From positions 1 through 12,143 of the forward strand of contig DEDQ01000040.1 of assembly GCA_002350065.1 (NCBI GenBank): a stretch of 12,143 bases of DNA, given 5' to 3'. This DNA comes from Ruminococcus flavefaciens. GTDB taxonomy: Bacteria; Bacillota; Clostridia; Oscillospirales; Ruminococcaceae. Each line of letters opens with the position of its first letter. Position 1 is the stretch's first letter. The position numbers were made by a program, and so were the translations under genes. Shown one piece after another: positions 1-7,445 of the stretch. Under the pieces are notes generated by a model that was given only the letters and a program-made list of their open reading frames with translations, did not search any database and was not told the DNA's origin.

Positions 1-1347
1 ACCGGCCGCTGCTGCGCTGACAACGTTCTCGCAAGCAATCCCGGCGCTGAATTCTGGGGCTCAAGGCCTGCAAATTCGCTCTACAATGCGGCAGGTCAGA
101 AGATTGGCTCGAAAGTTCCTGCGATGAACTTCCTCATCTACTGGGACGGCGACCTCGAACGCGAAATTCTCAACGATATCTACATCGATGAGATGTCATC
201 AACTACCGATATACATAATATCCTCAAGGCTACTGGATGCGCTTCAAACAATGGCACAAAGGCTGTTCCGTGCTGCACCGCCGATCTCTTCGGCGACTGG
301 CGCGAGGAGCTCATTCTCCGCACAGAGGACAACTCCAAGCTCCGTATCTGGTGTACAAATACCGAAACCAAGTACCGTCTGACTACTCTCATGCACGATA
401 TGCAGTACCGTATGCAGTGCGGCTGTCAGCAGAGCTCATACAATCAGCCTCCGCATCCGAGCTTCTATCTCGGCACAGAGGCTCAGCTCCCCGCAAGACC
501 CAACATCAAGCTCAACAACACTCCTCCCGAGCCGATAAGCGGCAAATACATCAAGAACCTCAACGTCCTTGACAGAGAAAATATGCTCGCATGGCAGCTC
601 TCAAAGTCCTCCGACATCGGCTCTCTCATCTACGGCGACAGAGACTTCACCTATACCGAGCTCCCTGAATCCCTCAGAGGCAAGGAAGCTATCATGACTG
701 CCTGCAACTCCAAGAATACATTCGCCGACCTCGCTGAGTTCACTGCAAGCGAAAACATCGACGTTTTCGTCCTCGTCGATACAAGAGTCGAGGACGCCGG
801 AAACGTTCCCGCATGGCTCAGCAGCTACGAGAAAACTTCCATGACTGCCGCTTCCAGCAACGAAGTCAGATTCAGCGTCTACAAAAAGACCTTCAACGGC
901 GGCGAGAAGGTAGAGCTCGGTCAGAACGGAATGAACGGCAACTGCATCAACTATACCGTATTCGTTGACTCTGTACCAGTTGCAACAACAACAACAACCA
1001 CAACTACGACAACTACCACGACTACCACTACAACGACGACTACTACCACAACAGTAACAACAACATCTACAACTACTTCTGAAACGACCACAACTGAAAC
1101 TACTACTACCTCAACTGCCGATAAGGTACTCCTCGGTGATGCCAATGAAGACAAAAGCGTAACCGTTGCCGATGCTGTAACTATCCTTCAGTACCTCGGA
1201 AACCGCGACAAGTATGCTCTCTCCGAGACCGGCAAAAAGAACGCTGACTGCTTCAATCCCGGTGACGGAATTACCGGTATGGACGCTCTCGCTATACAGA
1301 AGCTCGACGCCGGACTTATTACGTCCCTTCCCGAGCTCAGCCAATAA
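1..1347 (+). CDS. Rhamnogalacturonan lyase (PL11) with C-terminal dockerin, 5' end missing
   Basis: This is the 3' part of a secreted PL11-type lyase that cleaves the rhamnogalacturonan I backbone of pectin by beta-elimination. The frame is open from base 1, so the first ATG at 124 is internal and the true start lies upstream. PL11 hallmarks include NFLIYWDGDLEREIL (about 127-171), SNNGTKAVPC, ADLFGDWREELILRTED and YNQPPHPSFYLG (ending near 474). A second domain (about 535-975; DRDFTYTELP, TACNSK, PAWLSSYEKT, FNGG..ELGQNG) matches a beta-rich accessory module seen C-terminal to other secreted pectinases. Then come a Thr linker (985-1116) and a type I dockerin (about 1123-1330). Its first calcium loop, DANEDKSVTVAD, is canonical. 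The second (1246-1284) has one extra residue, as in some R. flavefaciens dockerins. The dockerin implies attachment to a cohesin-bearing scaffoldin on the cell surface. Family assignment is from recognised motifs. The catalytic residues were not identified. Confidence 0.9.
   Translation, partial: TGRCCADNVLASNPGAEFWGSRPANSLYNAAGQKIGSKVPAMNFLIYWDGDLEREILNDIYIDEMSSTTDIHNILKATGCASNNGTKAVPCCTADLFGDWREELILRTEDNSKLRIWCTNTETKYRLTTLMHDMQYRMQCGCQQSSYNQPPHPSFYLGTEAQLPARPNIKLNNTPPEPISGKYIKNLNVLDRENMLAWQLSKSSDIGSLIYGDRDFTYTELPESLRGKEAIMTACNSKNTFADLAEFTASENIDVFVLVDTRVEDAGNVPAWLSSYEKTSMTAASSNEVRFSVYKKTFNGGEKVELGQNGMNGNCINYTVFVDSVPVATTTTTTTTTTTTTTTTTTTTTTTVTTTSTTTSETTTTETTTTSTADKVLLGDANEDKSVTVADAVTILQYLGNRDKYALSETGKKNADCFNPGDGITGMDALAIQKLDAGLITSLPELSQ
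985..1116 (+). repeat. Poly-threonine linker coding tract
   Basis: Twenty-three consecutive Thr codons (985-1053) are followed by V, then Thr blocks broken by S and E up to about 1116. All four Thr codons (ACA, ACC, ACG, ACT) are mixed without a fixed period above 3. The protein is homopolymeric but the DNA is not a perfect microsatellite. It encodes the flexible, probably O-glycosylated, extracellular spacer between the lyase modules and the dockerin. Confidence 0.9.
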
Positions 1348-1356
1348 GTTTATTTG

Positions 1357-1387
1357 TCCCGACTGCATTTGCAGTCGGGATTTTTTT
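1357..1387 (+). terminator. Rho-independent terminator of the lyase gene
   Basis: A perfect 10-bp stem (TCCCGACTGC, loop ATTT, GCAGTCGGGA) is followed at once by seven T's. It starts 10 bases after the lyase stop codon and separates that gene from the DGC promoter at 1422. Confidence 0.95.
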
Positions 1388-1421
1388 ATCTAAAAAGCAG
1401 CTGCCGTTAACATAATATATA

Positions 1422-1450
1422 TTGATTTTTTCTCTTTAAAATGGTATAAT
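1422..1450 (+). promoter_or_regulatory. Sigma-A-type promoter of the DGC-SBP operon
   Basis: TTGATT (1422-1427), a 17-base spacer and TATAAT (1445-1450) form a near-consensus housekeeping promoter. Transcription would start near 1457 and leave a leader of about 55 bases before the ATG at 1513. The RBS AAAGGAG sits at about 1501-1507. I see no riboswitch-like fold in this short leader. Confidence 0.8.
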
Positions 1451-1512
1451 GTATATAAATTAATCTTTTAGTGTATATTACAGGAAAATTCTACAGATAA
1501 AAGGAGAAAAAA

Positions 1513-3024
1513 ATGTCTAAAGGGGATAATAGTATTGCAAGCCCGCAAAAGGTCAACCGTCAGTTGTTCTCAATGGTCATTGGCTATGCGGTGATAATCG
1601 TTATCGTTATACTCACTGTTACTAATCTCGCTATTAAAAAGACCGATAACGTGCTTCAGGACAAGGTCGTTTCAATGTCGTCGTCACTCGATGTGCAGAT
1701 GAAACTAAATATGAACAGCTACCTCGCCCGTATGGAATCTCTCGGAACTATCGCCTTCAGCGAGGAGAAAACTTATACTTACGACGCTACTGACCCAAAC
1801 AACGACGAGTACGAAGCTCTCAATACTGAAAAGGCTATCACAGAGAAGCTCTACAGTCTTTGCATTATGGAGAATTTCGTCGATTACGGTATCGTCTACA
1901 GAAATAACCGCACCGTAGGAAAAATATCAAACGGCACATCTTCACTATTCGGTGACCGTATGTTTGAGGAGCTGAGCACCATGATAACCCGTCAGAGAAC
2001 TAACGACGGCTGGTGCGCAGGTTATCAGGACAATTTCAAAAGGATTTACTACGTAAAGCGTGTCCACGACAACGCTCTTCTTGTGCTGTCCTTCTACACA
2101 AGCGAGCTCGAATCCGTATTTGACAACCCCGAGACCCTGGACGATATGGATATCCGCCTTGTAAACAAGGATTACAATATCCTCTATTCCTCAAGAAAAG
2201 AAGAATCCGGAAAACCTCTGCCCACACCTATCCTCGAACGTGTAAAGGGTAAGACCTCGGCTTCTGTTATGGACGACAATTATCTCGTTTCAGTAAGCTC
2301 TTGCGGCGAGGAATGGTACATAATATGCTCTATCCCGACTGATATCATTCTCAGGGAAAAGAATGACATGAGCCTCTTTATCTTCATGGTAGGAGCTATA
2401 GCCGCTATCGTTGCGATGCTTATGTGCGCCGTTTTCTCAATAAAGATGACCGAGCCGGTAAAACAGGCTGTCGCTTTTCTCAATACAAGAGCTACCAACG
2501 ACCAGCTCACTGGCATTCTCAACAAACAGGCATTCAGCGAATCCTCGGCAAGGCTCATCACCTCGGCTTCGGACGGAGCTGAGCACGCAATGATACTCCT
2601 CGACCTTGACAACTTCAAGGGTATCAACGATTCTCTAGGTCATGCATACGGCGATAAAGTCCTTGCTAAGACTGGAAGTATCCTCCGTGCGGAATTCTCA
2701 AACGAGGACTTCATCGGCAGAGTCGGCGGAGACGAGTTCTGTGTTCTCGTGAACAGTATCCCTTCCGGCAATGAAACTGATTATAAGGACTTCATCATCA
2801 GCAAATGTCAGTCGCTTTGCCGGACCTTCGGCGAAAACTACACCGGCGAGGACGGCACCTACAAGGTCTCGGTAAGTATAGGTGTTGCAATGTTCCCTTC
2901 GGACGGCAAGACATTTGAGGCTCTGTTTTCGGCTGCGGACAAGGCTCTCTACAAATCCAAGCATAAAGGCAAGGATACCTATTCATTCTACGAAAATGAT
3001 GATACGGAGGTGGCTGACAAATGA
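1513..3024 (+). CDS. Membrane sensor diguanylate cyclase (GGDEF)
   Basis: The product is predicted to condense two GTP into the second messenger c-di-GMP. TM helix 1 (residues about 20-42) and TM helix 2 (about 287-309) flank an extracytoplasmic region of about 240 residues that resembles a dCache-type sensor. The cytoplasmic GGDEF domain follows directly (about 327-495) without an obvious HAMP. Catalytic features are intact: DLDNFK with metal ligand D364, substrate residues N372 and D381, and GGDEF at 405-409. The RxxD inhibitory I-site, expected five residues before the signature, reads SNED (396-399). Arg is replaced by Ser, so product feedback at that site is probably absent. There is no EAL or HD-GYP domain. 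The stop codon overlaps the start of the sugar-binding protein gene, which suggests coupled expression and a shared function. The start is set by the AAAGGAG motif upstream. Confidence 0.93.
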   Translation: MSKGDNSIASPQKVNRQLFSMVIGYAVIIVIVILTVTNLAIKKTDNVLQDKVVSMSSSLDVQMKLNMNSYLARMESLGTIAFSEEKTYTYDATDPNNDEYEALNTEKAITEKLYSLCIMENFVDYGIVYRNNRTVGKISNGTSSLFGDRMFEELSTMITRQRTNDGWCAGYQDNFKRIYYVKRVHDNALLVLSFYTSELESVFDNPETLDDMDIRLVNKDYNILYSSRKEESGKPLPTPILERVKGKTSASVMDDNYLVSVSSCGEEWYIICSIPTDIILREKNDMSLFIFMVGAIAAIVAMLMCAVFSIKMTEPVKQAVAFLNTRATNDQLTGILNKQAFSESSARLITSASDGAEHAMILLDLDNFKGINDSLGHAYGDKVLAKTGSILRAEFSNEDFIGRVGGDEFCVLVNSIPSGNETDYKDFIISKCQSLCRTFGENYTGEDGTYKVSVSIGVAMFPSDGKTFEALFSAADKALYKSKHKGKDTYSFYENDDTEVADK

Positions 3025-4286
3025 AAACCTTCAGCAGAATAGCCGCCTCAGCGGCTGCGCTCGCCCTTATCCTCGAATGTGGCTGCGGGCATAAACAGAT
3101 CGTAACATCTCAGCACGAACAGACCGAGATAACTCTCTCGTGGTGGGGCAACGACAGCAGAAACGAGTACACTCTCGAGGCTGTTGAGCTCTTCAAGCAG
3201 CAGCACCCCGATATAAAGGTGAAATGCAGCTATTCGGAATGGTCAGGATATGAGGCAAGAAGCCGAATTCGCATGATATCCGATACCGAGGCTGACGTTA
3301 TGCAGATAAATGTCGGCTGGCTGGGTCAGTTCTCGGCTGACGGCACGGGTTACTATGACCTCAGCAAGGTCTCGGATTACGTGGACCTCTCCAGCTTCCC
3401 CGACGAAATCCTAAGCTACGGCACAAGAAACGGCATCCTCAACGCTGTCCCTATCGCTATGAACGCCGAAACTGTATACATAAACAAGTCCATTTTCGAG
3501 GAGCACGGACTTGAAGTCCCCGTCACATGGGACGCTCTGTTCAAGAGTGCAGACGTGCTCAGCAAGGATAATATCTATCCCCTCTCCGGAGCTTCAAAGG
3601 CTATCTGGCTCTACTGCATCACCTACACCGAACAGAAAAACGGCAAAACTATCCTCGATGATAAGGGAAATTTCGCCTTTACTGAAAAAGACTGGGAAAC
3701 TGCTGTCGATTTCTATATACGAATGGTCGATAAAAAGGTCATTCCGCAAATCGAGAACTTCAAGAAGGTCAACATCGAAAAAGGCGAATACGCCGGAGCT
3801 GTCGCATGGGTCAGCGATGCGATAAACTATTTCGACTCAACTCAGAAGAACGGCGATGAGGTCATTGCTGCGGACTATACCGCTTTCACTCCCGAAAGCA
3901 GCGGCACAGGCTGGTACGAAAAGCCCGCGACCCTCTACGCTATCAGCAAGAACACCGACCACCCGAAGGAAGCGGCTATTCTGCTCAATTTCCTGCTCAA
4001 CAGCAAGGATATGGCTCAGCTTCAGGGAGTCGAAAAGGGTATCCCCATAAGTCAGACAGCCCTGAATACCCTTGATAAAAAAGGTATGCTCAGCGGTTTG
4101 CAGTACGAAGCTTCAGAGATGATGAACTCGAATGATAAGCTCAGGGAAATGGACCCCGTTCTCGAAAATAACGACATTATCAACGATTTCTTCAGCACCT
4201 GCAACCTCGTGATGTACGACAAGGCTTCGCTCGAAGAGGCAGCCTCGGGATTCTATACCGCACTTAATGAGAAAAACCTCCAGTAA
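3021..4286 (+). CDS. Orphan family 1 extracellular sugar-binding protein
   Basis: This is an ABC-type solute-binding protein of the SBP_bac_1 (MalE-like) class. Family features are the N-terminal ITLSWWGNDSRNEYTLEAV (residues 37-55), FKQQHPDIKVK, MQINVGWLGQF (94-104), YINKSIFEEHGL..P.TWD (153-171), and a late segment typical of these proteins (KNTDHPKEAAILLNFLLNS). Its length of 421 aa is normal. A hydrophobic signal (residues 6-18) precedes C20 and C22, but E19 breaks the classical lipobox for both, so lipid attachment is uncertain. The ATG overlaps the DGC stop (ATGA), with GGAGGTGG at 3006-3013 inside the DGC gene. No transporter permease or ATPase is adjacent: the next gene is an unrelated phospholipase-like protein with its own promoter. 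Import function would need a distant permease. A sensory role with the DGC is the alternative. The ligand is unknown; plant-derived oligosaccharide is an inference. Confidence 0.88.
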   Translation: MKTFSRIAASAAALALILECGCGHKQIVTSQHEQTEITLSWWGNDSRNEYTLEAVELFKQQHPDIKVKCSYSEWSGYEARSRIRMISDTEADVMQINVGWLGQFSADGTGYYDLSKVSDYVDLSSFPDEILSYGTRNGILNAVPIAMNAETVYINKSIFEEHGLEVPVTWDALFKSADVLSKDNIYPLSGASKAIWLYCITYTEQKNGKTILDDKGNFAFTEKDWETAVDFYIRMVDKKVIPQIENFKKVNIEKGEYAGAVAWVSDAINYFDSTQKNGDEVIAADYTAFTPESSGTGWYEKPATLYAISKNTDHPKEAAILLNFLLNSKDMAQLQGVEKGIPISQTALNTLDKKGMLSGLQYEASEMMNSNDKLREMDPVLENNDIINDFFSTCNLVMYDKASLEEAASGFYTALNEKNLQ

Positions 4287-4302
4287 TAAACACGATGCGT
4301 AC

Positions 4303-4331
4303 TTGATTTTTCTCCCGATACGTGTTATCAT
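4303..4331 (+). promoter_or_regulatory. Promoter of the PLC-like gene
   Basis: TTGATT (4303-4308), a 17-base spacer and TATCAT (4326-4331) give transcription from about 4338. The near-identical octamers CGATGCGT (4293-4300) and CGATACGT (4316-4323) lie 23 bases apart, bracketing the -35 and abutting the -10, which would suit an operator. The gene is therefore probably transcribed apart from the DGC-SBP pair, although no terminator separates them and read-through is possible. Confidence 0.65.
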
Positions 4332-4375
4332 ATAAGTAAAACATTTCTGACCTCCAGTCATAGAAAGGAGCTGCT

Positions 4376-5416
4376 ATGAGCGCTTTAAGAGACTCTGCAA
4401 AACAACTGCGCGAAATGGCGAAAAAGTTTTTGTCCGAAAGGGATTCTGAACCTAAATGCGTTCACCGTACCCTGCTTCTCAGGTCACTTATAATCCTGAA
4501 AAATATATGTCCCGAAACAGAAGAGTTCTTCGCCCCTATCATGAAGAATCTCATGCCATACGCCAAACGCCCCGACAGAAAAGGTGACTACGAAAACGGT
4601 GCCGGCAGACATTACTACTGCGCACTCAGCCTCAGCGGCAGGGAGCTTCCGACTGTGAACACCTACTACCGCAACGGCATAAAAAGATATACCAAAAGCG
4701 CACGTACCATGTTCGAGGAGGACTACACCATGGCGCTGACTATGCAGCGCGCCGGATACATGGATATGTGCGGAAAATTCCTCGGCAGAGCCGTTCATAT
4801 GCTCTCGGATATGTGCTGCCTGCCGCATACAGCCTCTATGACCTATTACTCTTTCGGCAGAGGCTTCCACAAAGCTTATGAGGACCTCGCCGAAGCAATA
4901 TACCCTGAGCTCGTGCCCGAGCAGCTGCCGGATAAGCTCCCGGAGATATTCAAGTCACGCGAGAGCTTCGCAGATGACCTGAATAAGATAGTCCTCGAGA
5001 CGGCAGGAGGTCTAACTGCTGTACAGACCGCTCCGCTCGACGCTGTTAAGGAGCATCTCCTGCGGACTGAACGTATCGTTGCTGCACTGCTGCTCAGATT
5101 CTATGAGGACCTGACAACTCCCGAGAGAAAGGCTCATTTCATCACCAACGGCTCCGGCTGCAAGCTCCTGAAGGGAACAGCGCCCCTCACTATCAAAGTG
5201 ACCGGAAAGGGTATTTCTCTACACGGCGTGAACCCCTCACCTGATTCAAAGGTAAACGTTACAAACATGGTCTTCTACGCCGCTCACCGGCATAACGGAC
5301 TGTTCACGCTCTCTCCTGCCAAGGACAACGACGGAAGAGTGCTTGAAGTTTCCCACGGCAAGCTCGTTCTCAGGAAATTCGACCCGCTCCACAGCGAGCA
5401 GCTTTTCAGACTATAA
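4376..5416 (+). CDS. Zinc-dependent phospholipase C-like protein, no signal peptide
   Basis: The N-terminal two thirds match the alpha-helical zinc phospholipase C / alpha-toxin fold. Eight metal ligands occur with family spacing: H30, D67, H79, H141, D145, H151, H165 and E169. Gaps H141-D145-H151-H165-E169 (4, 6, 14, 4) equal B. cereus PLC H118-D122-H128-H142-E146. D67-H79 (12) equals C. perfringens alpha-toxin D56-H68. The match is from memory, not an alignment run. Known relatives are secreted and use the mature N-terminal Trp as a further zinc ligand. Here there is no signal peptide, and an in-frame TAG at 4361 with AAAGGAG at 4364-4370 fixes the ATG. The protein is thus predicted to be cytosolic or exported unconventionally. 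The C-terminal ~105 residues are beta-like and end in GRVLEVSHGKLVLRKFD..HSEQLFRL, faintly like a ricin-type beta-trefoil repeat. The substrate could be a phospholipid or another phosphoester. Confidence 0.8.
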   Translation: MSALRDSAKQLREMAKKFLSERDSEPKCVHRTLLLRSLIILKNICPETEEFFAPIMKNLMPYAKRPDRKGDYENGAGRHYYCALSLSGRELPTVNTYYRNGIKRYTKSARTMFEEDYTMALTMQRAGYMDMCGKFLGRAVHMLSDMCCLPHTASMTYYSFGRGFHKAYEDLAEAIYPELVPEQLPDKLPEIFKSRESFADDLNKIVLETAGGLTAVQTAPLDAVKEHLLRTERIVAALLLRFYEDLTTPERKAHFITNGSGCKLLKGTAPLTIKVTGKGISLHGVNPSPDSKVNVTNMVFYAAHRHNGLFTLSPAKDNDGRVLEVSHGKLVLRKFDPLHSEQLFRL

Positions 5417-5436
5417 AAATAATACACTCATAAACG

Positions 5437-5475
5437 AAAAGCCATAAAGAAATTTAAAATTTCTTTATGGCTTTT
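5437..5475. terminator. Bidirectional terminator between convergent genes
   Basis: A long inverted repeat, AAAAGCCATAAAGAAATTT (5437-5455) with its exact complement at 5457-5475, has A's on one flank and T's on the other. It ends the PLC-like gene on the plus strand and the GH3 operon, whose last stop codon is at 5550, on the minus strand. The stem is AT-rich but 17 or more bp long. Confidence 0.9.
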
Positions 5476-5549
5476 TCTAAGTGAAGAATGAATGATCGTT
5501 GTATCCGCTTCGCAAATATATTATAAACTTATCGCCGCGATGTGGCTTC

Positions 5550-7421
5550 TTATTGATATGTAAGACCTGTTCCGGCTTTGAACCAGCATTTGTCCGTGCC
5601 TATCTGGTCTGTCGAGCTGTACCACGGACTCGGGAGCTTGCCCTTGAAGTCAGAGCCTCCGCAGAGTACGTCAGCAATACCCTGTCCCTCCGAGCCAGGA
5701 AGGTAACACATAACAACGCTGTTCCACGAATCATAGTCGTCCTTGTCGATGATGACCTGTCTGCCGGCAACTATGCAGGTAACGACAGGCTTTCCAAGCT
5801 TTTCTACTTTCTTTATCGAGTTAAAATTGCCCGTGAGAGCCATTTCACCAAGAAGCGACATATCCTCGGAATCACCAAGCCACTCAGCATAGCTCTTTTC
5901 GCCTACTGCAAGGAGAACTACGTCCGCATCATCAGCATCGTCCTCATCTGTGAGGACCGTTATGCCGTACTCCTCTGCCTTCTGTCTGAAGCCTTCAAGA
6001 ATAGTTGTAACGCCCTCGATATCCTTTTCGGGGCTTGAGAGCCAGTCGACCGTCCAGCCGCCGCACTGCGCCTGAGCATTATCAGCCGCGGGACCTGTTA
6101 TATAAATCTTCGCGCCCTCCTTGAAAGGGAGTATATTATCGTCATTTTTAAGGAGGACAAGACTCTCCTCAACAAGCTGCTCCGCGACGTCACGGTATTC
6201 GTCAGAGCCTGTCTCGGTCTTGACAGTTTCAAGCTTCTCGCAGAACGGGTCATCAAATACTCCAGCATTCTGCTTCACGCGGATTATACGCGTAACTGCA
6301 TCGTCAATTCTGTCCTCTGATATCTTACCCTCTTCAACTGCGGATATGATTATCTTCTTTGCTTTTTCAAAGTCATCGACCTCCATGAGCATATCTATCC
6401 CCGCATTTACAGCATTGATGACCTGCTCTTCATAAGTCGAGCCAGAGGTGTTCTGAACGGAATTCCAGTCGCTGACTATGAATCCCTCGAATCCGTATTC
6501 TTCTTTGAGACGCTTGATATACTTGCCGTTTTCATGCATTTTCACGCCGTTGAGTGAAGAATGACTTATCATGATCGTCTGTGCTCCGGAATCTATCTGA
6601 GCCTTGTATACCTTCATCAGCTCTTCTATTTCAGCCTCTGAAAGAGAAGCGTCTCCGCGGTCGATAAGTCGTTTTGTATCAGAATCTTCACCTGTGCCGA
6701 ATCCGACATTTCCGTCAGCGATGAAATGCTTTGTGCAGGCGATAAGTCCGCCGTCGACAAGTCCCTTTGTATACGCCGTGCTCAGGTTCTTGATGATCTC
6801 GAGGTCAGAGCCGTAGCTCTCGTAGGTACGTCCCCAGCGAGGGTCAACGGACTGAGCAACGCAGGGAGCAAAGTTCCAGAGCATATGACAGAGCTTTGCC
6901 TCATCGGCTGTGATAAGTCCGGCCTGATACATGAGTGCCTCGTCGTTCGCGGCTCCGAGACCGATATTATGCGGGAAGATAACAGTTCCCGAGCAGTAAT
7001 TCACGCCGTGAACGTCGTCCTGACCGTAGATGAAAGGTATGCCGGCAGGAGAATCAACTGCGCTCTGCTGATAGCTCTTGATAGTCTCACGCCACTCCTC
7101 GGCGTTGTAATAGTCCTTCTGAGAGAGGATTCCGCCGTAATCGTAGAGCTCCATATCCTCCTCTGATACGGACCTGATCTGCGGGAGCACCATCTGAGCC
7201 GCTTTCTGCTCGAGAGTGAGCGAAGCTGTGACTTCATCGGGCTCTAACGAATTATAATACTGACACTTTGTGAGCGTAGGCTCGGTGCGCGGAAGTGTCG
7301 TTGAAGCGGCTGTGGTCGTTTCAGGCTTTGAAGAGCTCGCAGTTTCCTTTTGGCTTTCGCACGATGCAAGCGAGACAACAAGACCTAATGCAGCAATAAG
7401 AGCAATGGCTTTTGTTTTCAT
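5550..7421 (-). CDS. GH3 beta-glucosidase-type surface lipoprotein
   Basis: This is a retaining exo-acting glycoside hydrolase of family 3, 623 aa. An N-terminal signal with lipobox LASC (lipidated C21) and a Ser/Thr-rich spacer (residues 28-50) place it on the outer face of the membrane. The catalytic barrel shows GQDDVHGV (133-140), DPRWGRTYESYG (193-204), KHFIADG (231-237) and the nucleophile motif SDW with D318. The C-terminal sandwich domain has VGEKSYAEWLGD (506-517), the usual place of the acid/base, probably E508. KHFIADG instead of KHFPGHG, plus the second domain, argue for a beta-glucosidase/exoglucanase type rather than NagZ. It is the last gene of the minus operon, 24 bases after the SGNH gene, with AAAGGAG at 7430-7436. 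It probably releases terminal beta-glucosyl (or xylosyl) units at the surface. The exact sugar cannot be read from sequence. Confidence 0.92.
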   Translation of the reverse strand: MKTKAIALIAALGLVVSLASCESQKETASSSKPETTTAASTTLPRTEPTLTKCQYYNSLEPDEVTASLTLEQKAAQMVLPQIRSVSEEDMELYDYGGILSQKDYYNAEEWRETIKSYQQSAVDSPAGIPFIYGQDDVHGVNYCSGTVIFPHNIGLGAANDEALMYQAGLITADEAKLCHMLWNFAPCVAQSVDPRWGRTYESYGSDLEIIKNLSTAYTKGLVDGGLIACTKHFIADGNVGFGTGEDSDTKRLIDRGDASLSEAEIEELMKVYKAQIDSGAQTIMISHSSLNGVKMHENGKYIKRLKEEYGFEGFIVSDWNSVQNTSGSTYEEQVINAVNAGIDMLMEVDDFEKAKKIIISAVEEGKISEDRIDDAVTRIIRVKQNAGVFDDPFCEKLETVKTETGSDEYRDVAEQLVEESLVLLKNDDNILPFKEGAKIYITGPAADNAQAQCGGWTVDWLSSPEKDIEGVTTILEGFRQKAEEYGITVLTDEDDADDADVVLLAVGEKSYAEWLGDSEDMSLLGEMALTGNFNSIKKVEKLGKPVVTCIVAGRQVIIDKDDYDSWNSVVMCYLPGSEGQGIADVLCGGSDFKGKLPSPWYSSTDQIGTDKCWFKAGTGLTYQ

Positions 7422-7445
7422 GGTGATCTCTCCTTTCGGGGCAAA

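Noticed and set aside
985..1116. Tandem repeat that might suggest CRISPR or a minisatellite
   Set aside because: There are no spaced identical units. It is a coding poly-Thr linker with mixed codons.
951..1154. Minus-strand frame with a long poly-Val run
   Set aside because: It is the antisense reading of the Thr codon tract (ACN read backwards as GTN codons) and has no RBS or promoter.
1451..1512. c-di-GMP riboswitch ahead of the cyclase gene
   Set aside because: The leader is only about 55 AT-rich bases, too short, and lacks the conserved GEMM core.
3021..4286. First gene of an ABC sugar transporter operon
   Set aside because: The next gene is a PLC-like protein with its own promoter. 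No permease or ATPase gene lies on either side.
5499..6038. Plus-strand open frame of 179 codons
   Set aside because: It is antisense to the C-terminal domain of the GH3 gene and crosses its stop without an RBS or start context.
5550..7421. GH3 gene as NagZ, which would tie the operon to peptidoglycan recycling
   Set aside because: The motif is KHFIADG rather than the NagZ KHFPGHG form, and a second sandwich domain with VGExxYAE is present, as in beta-glucosidases.
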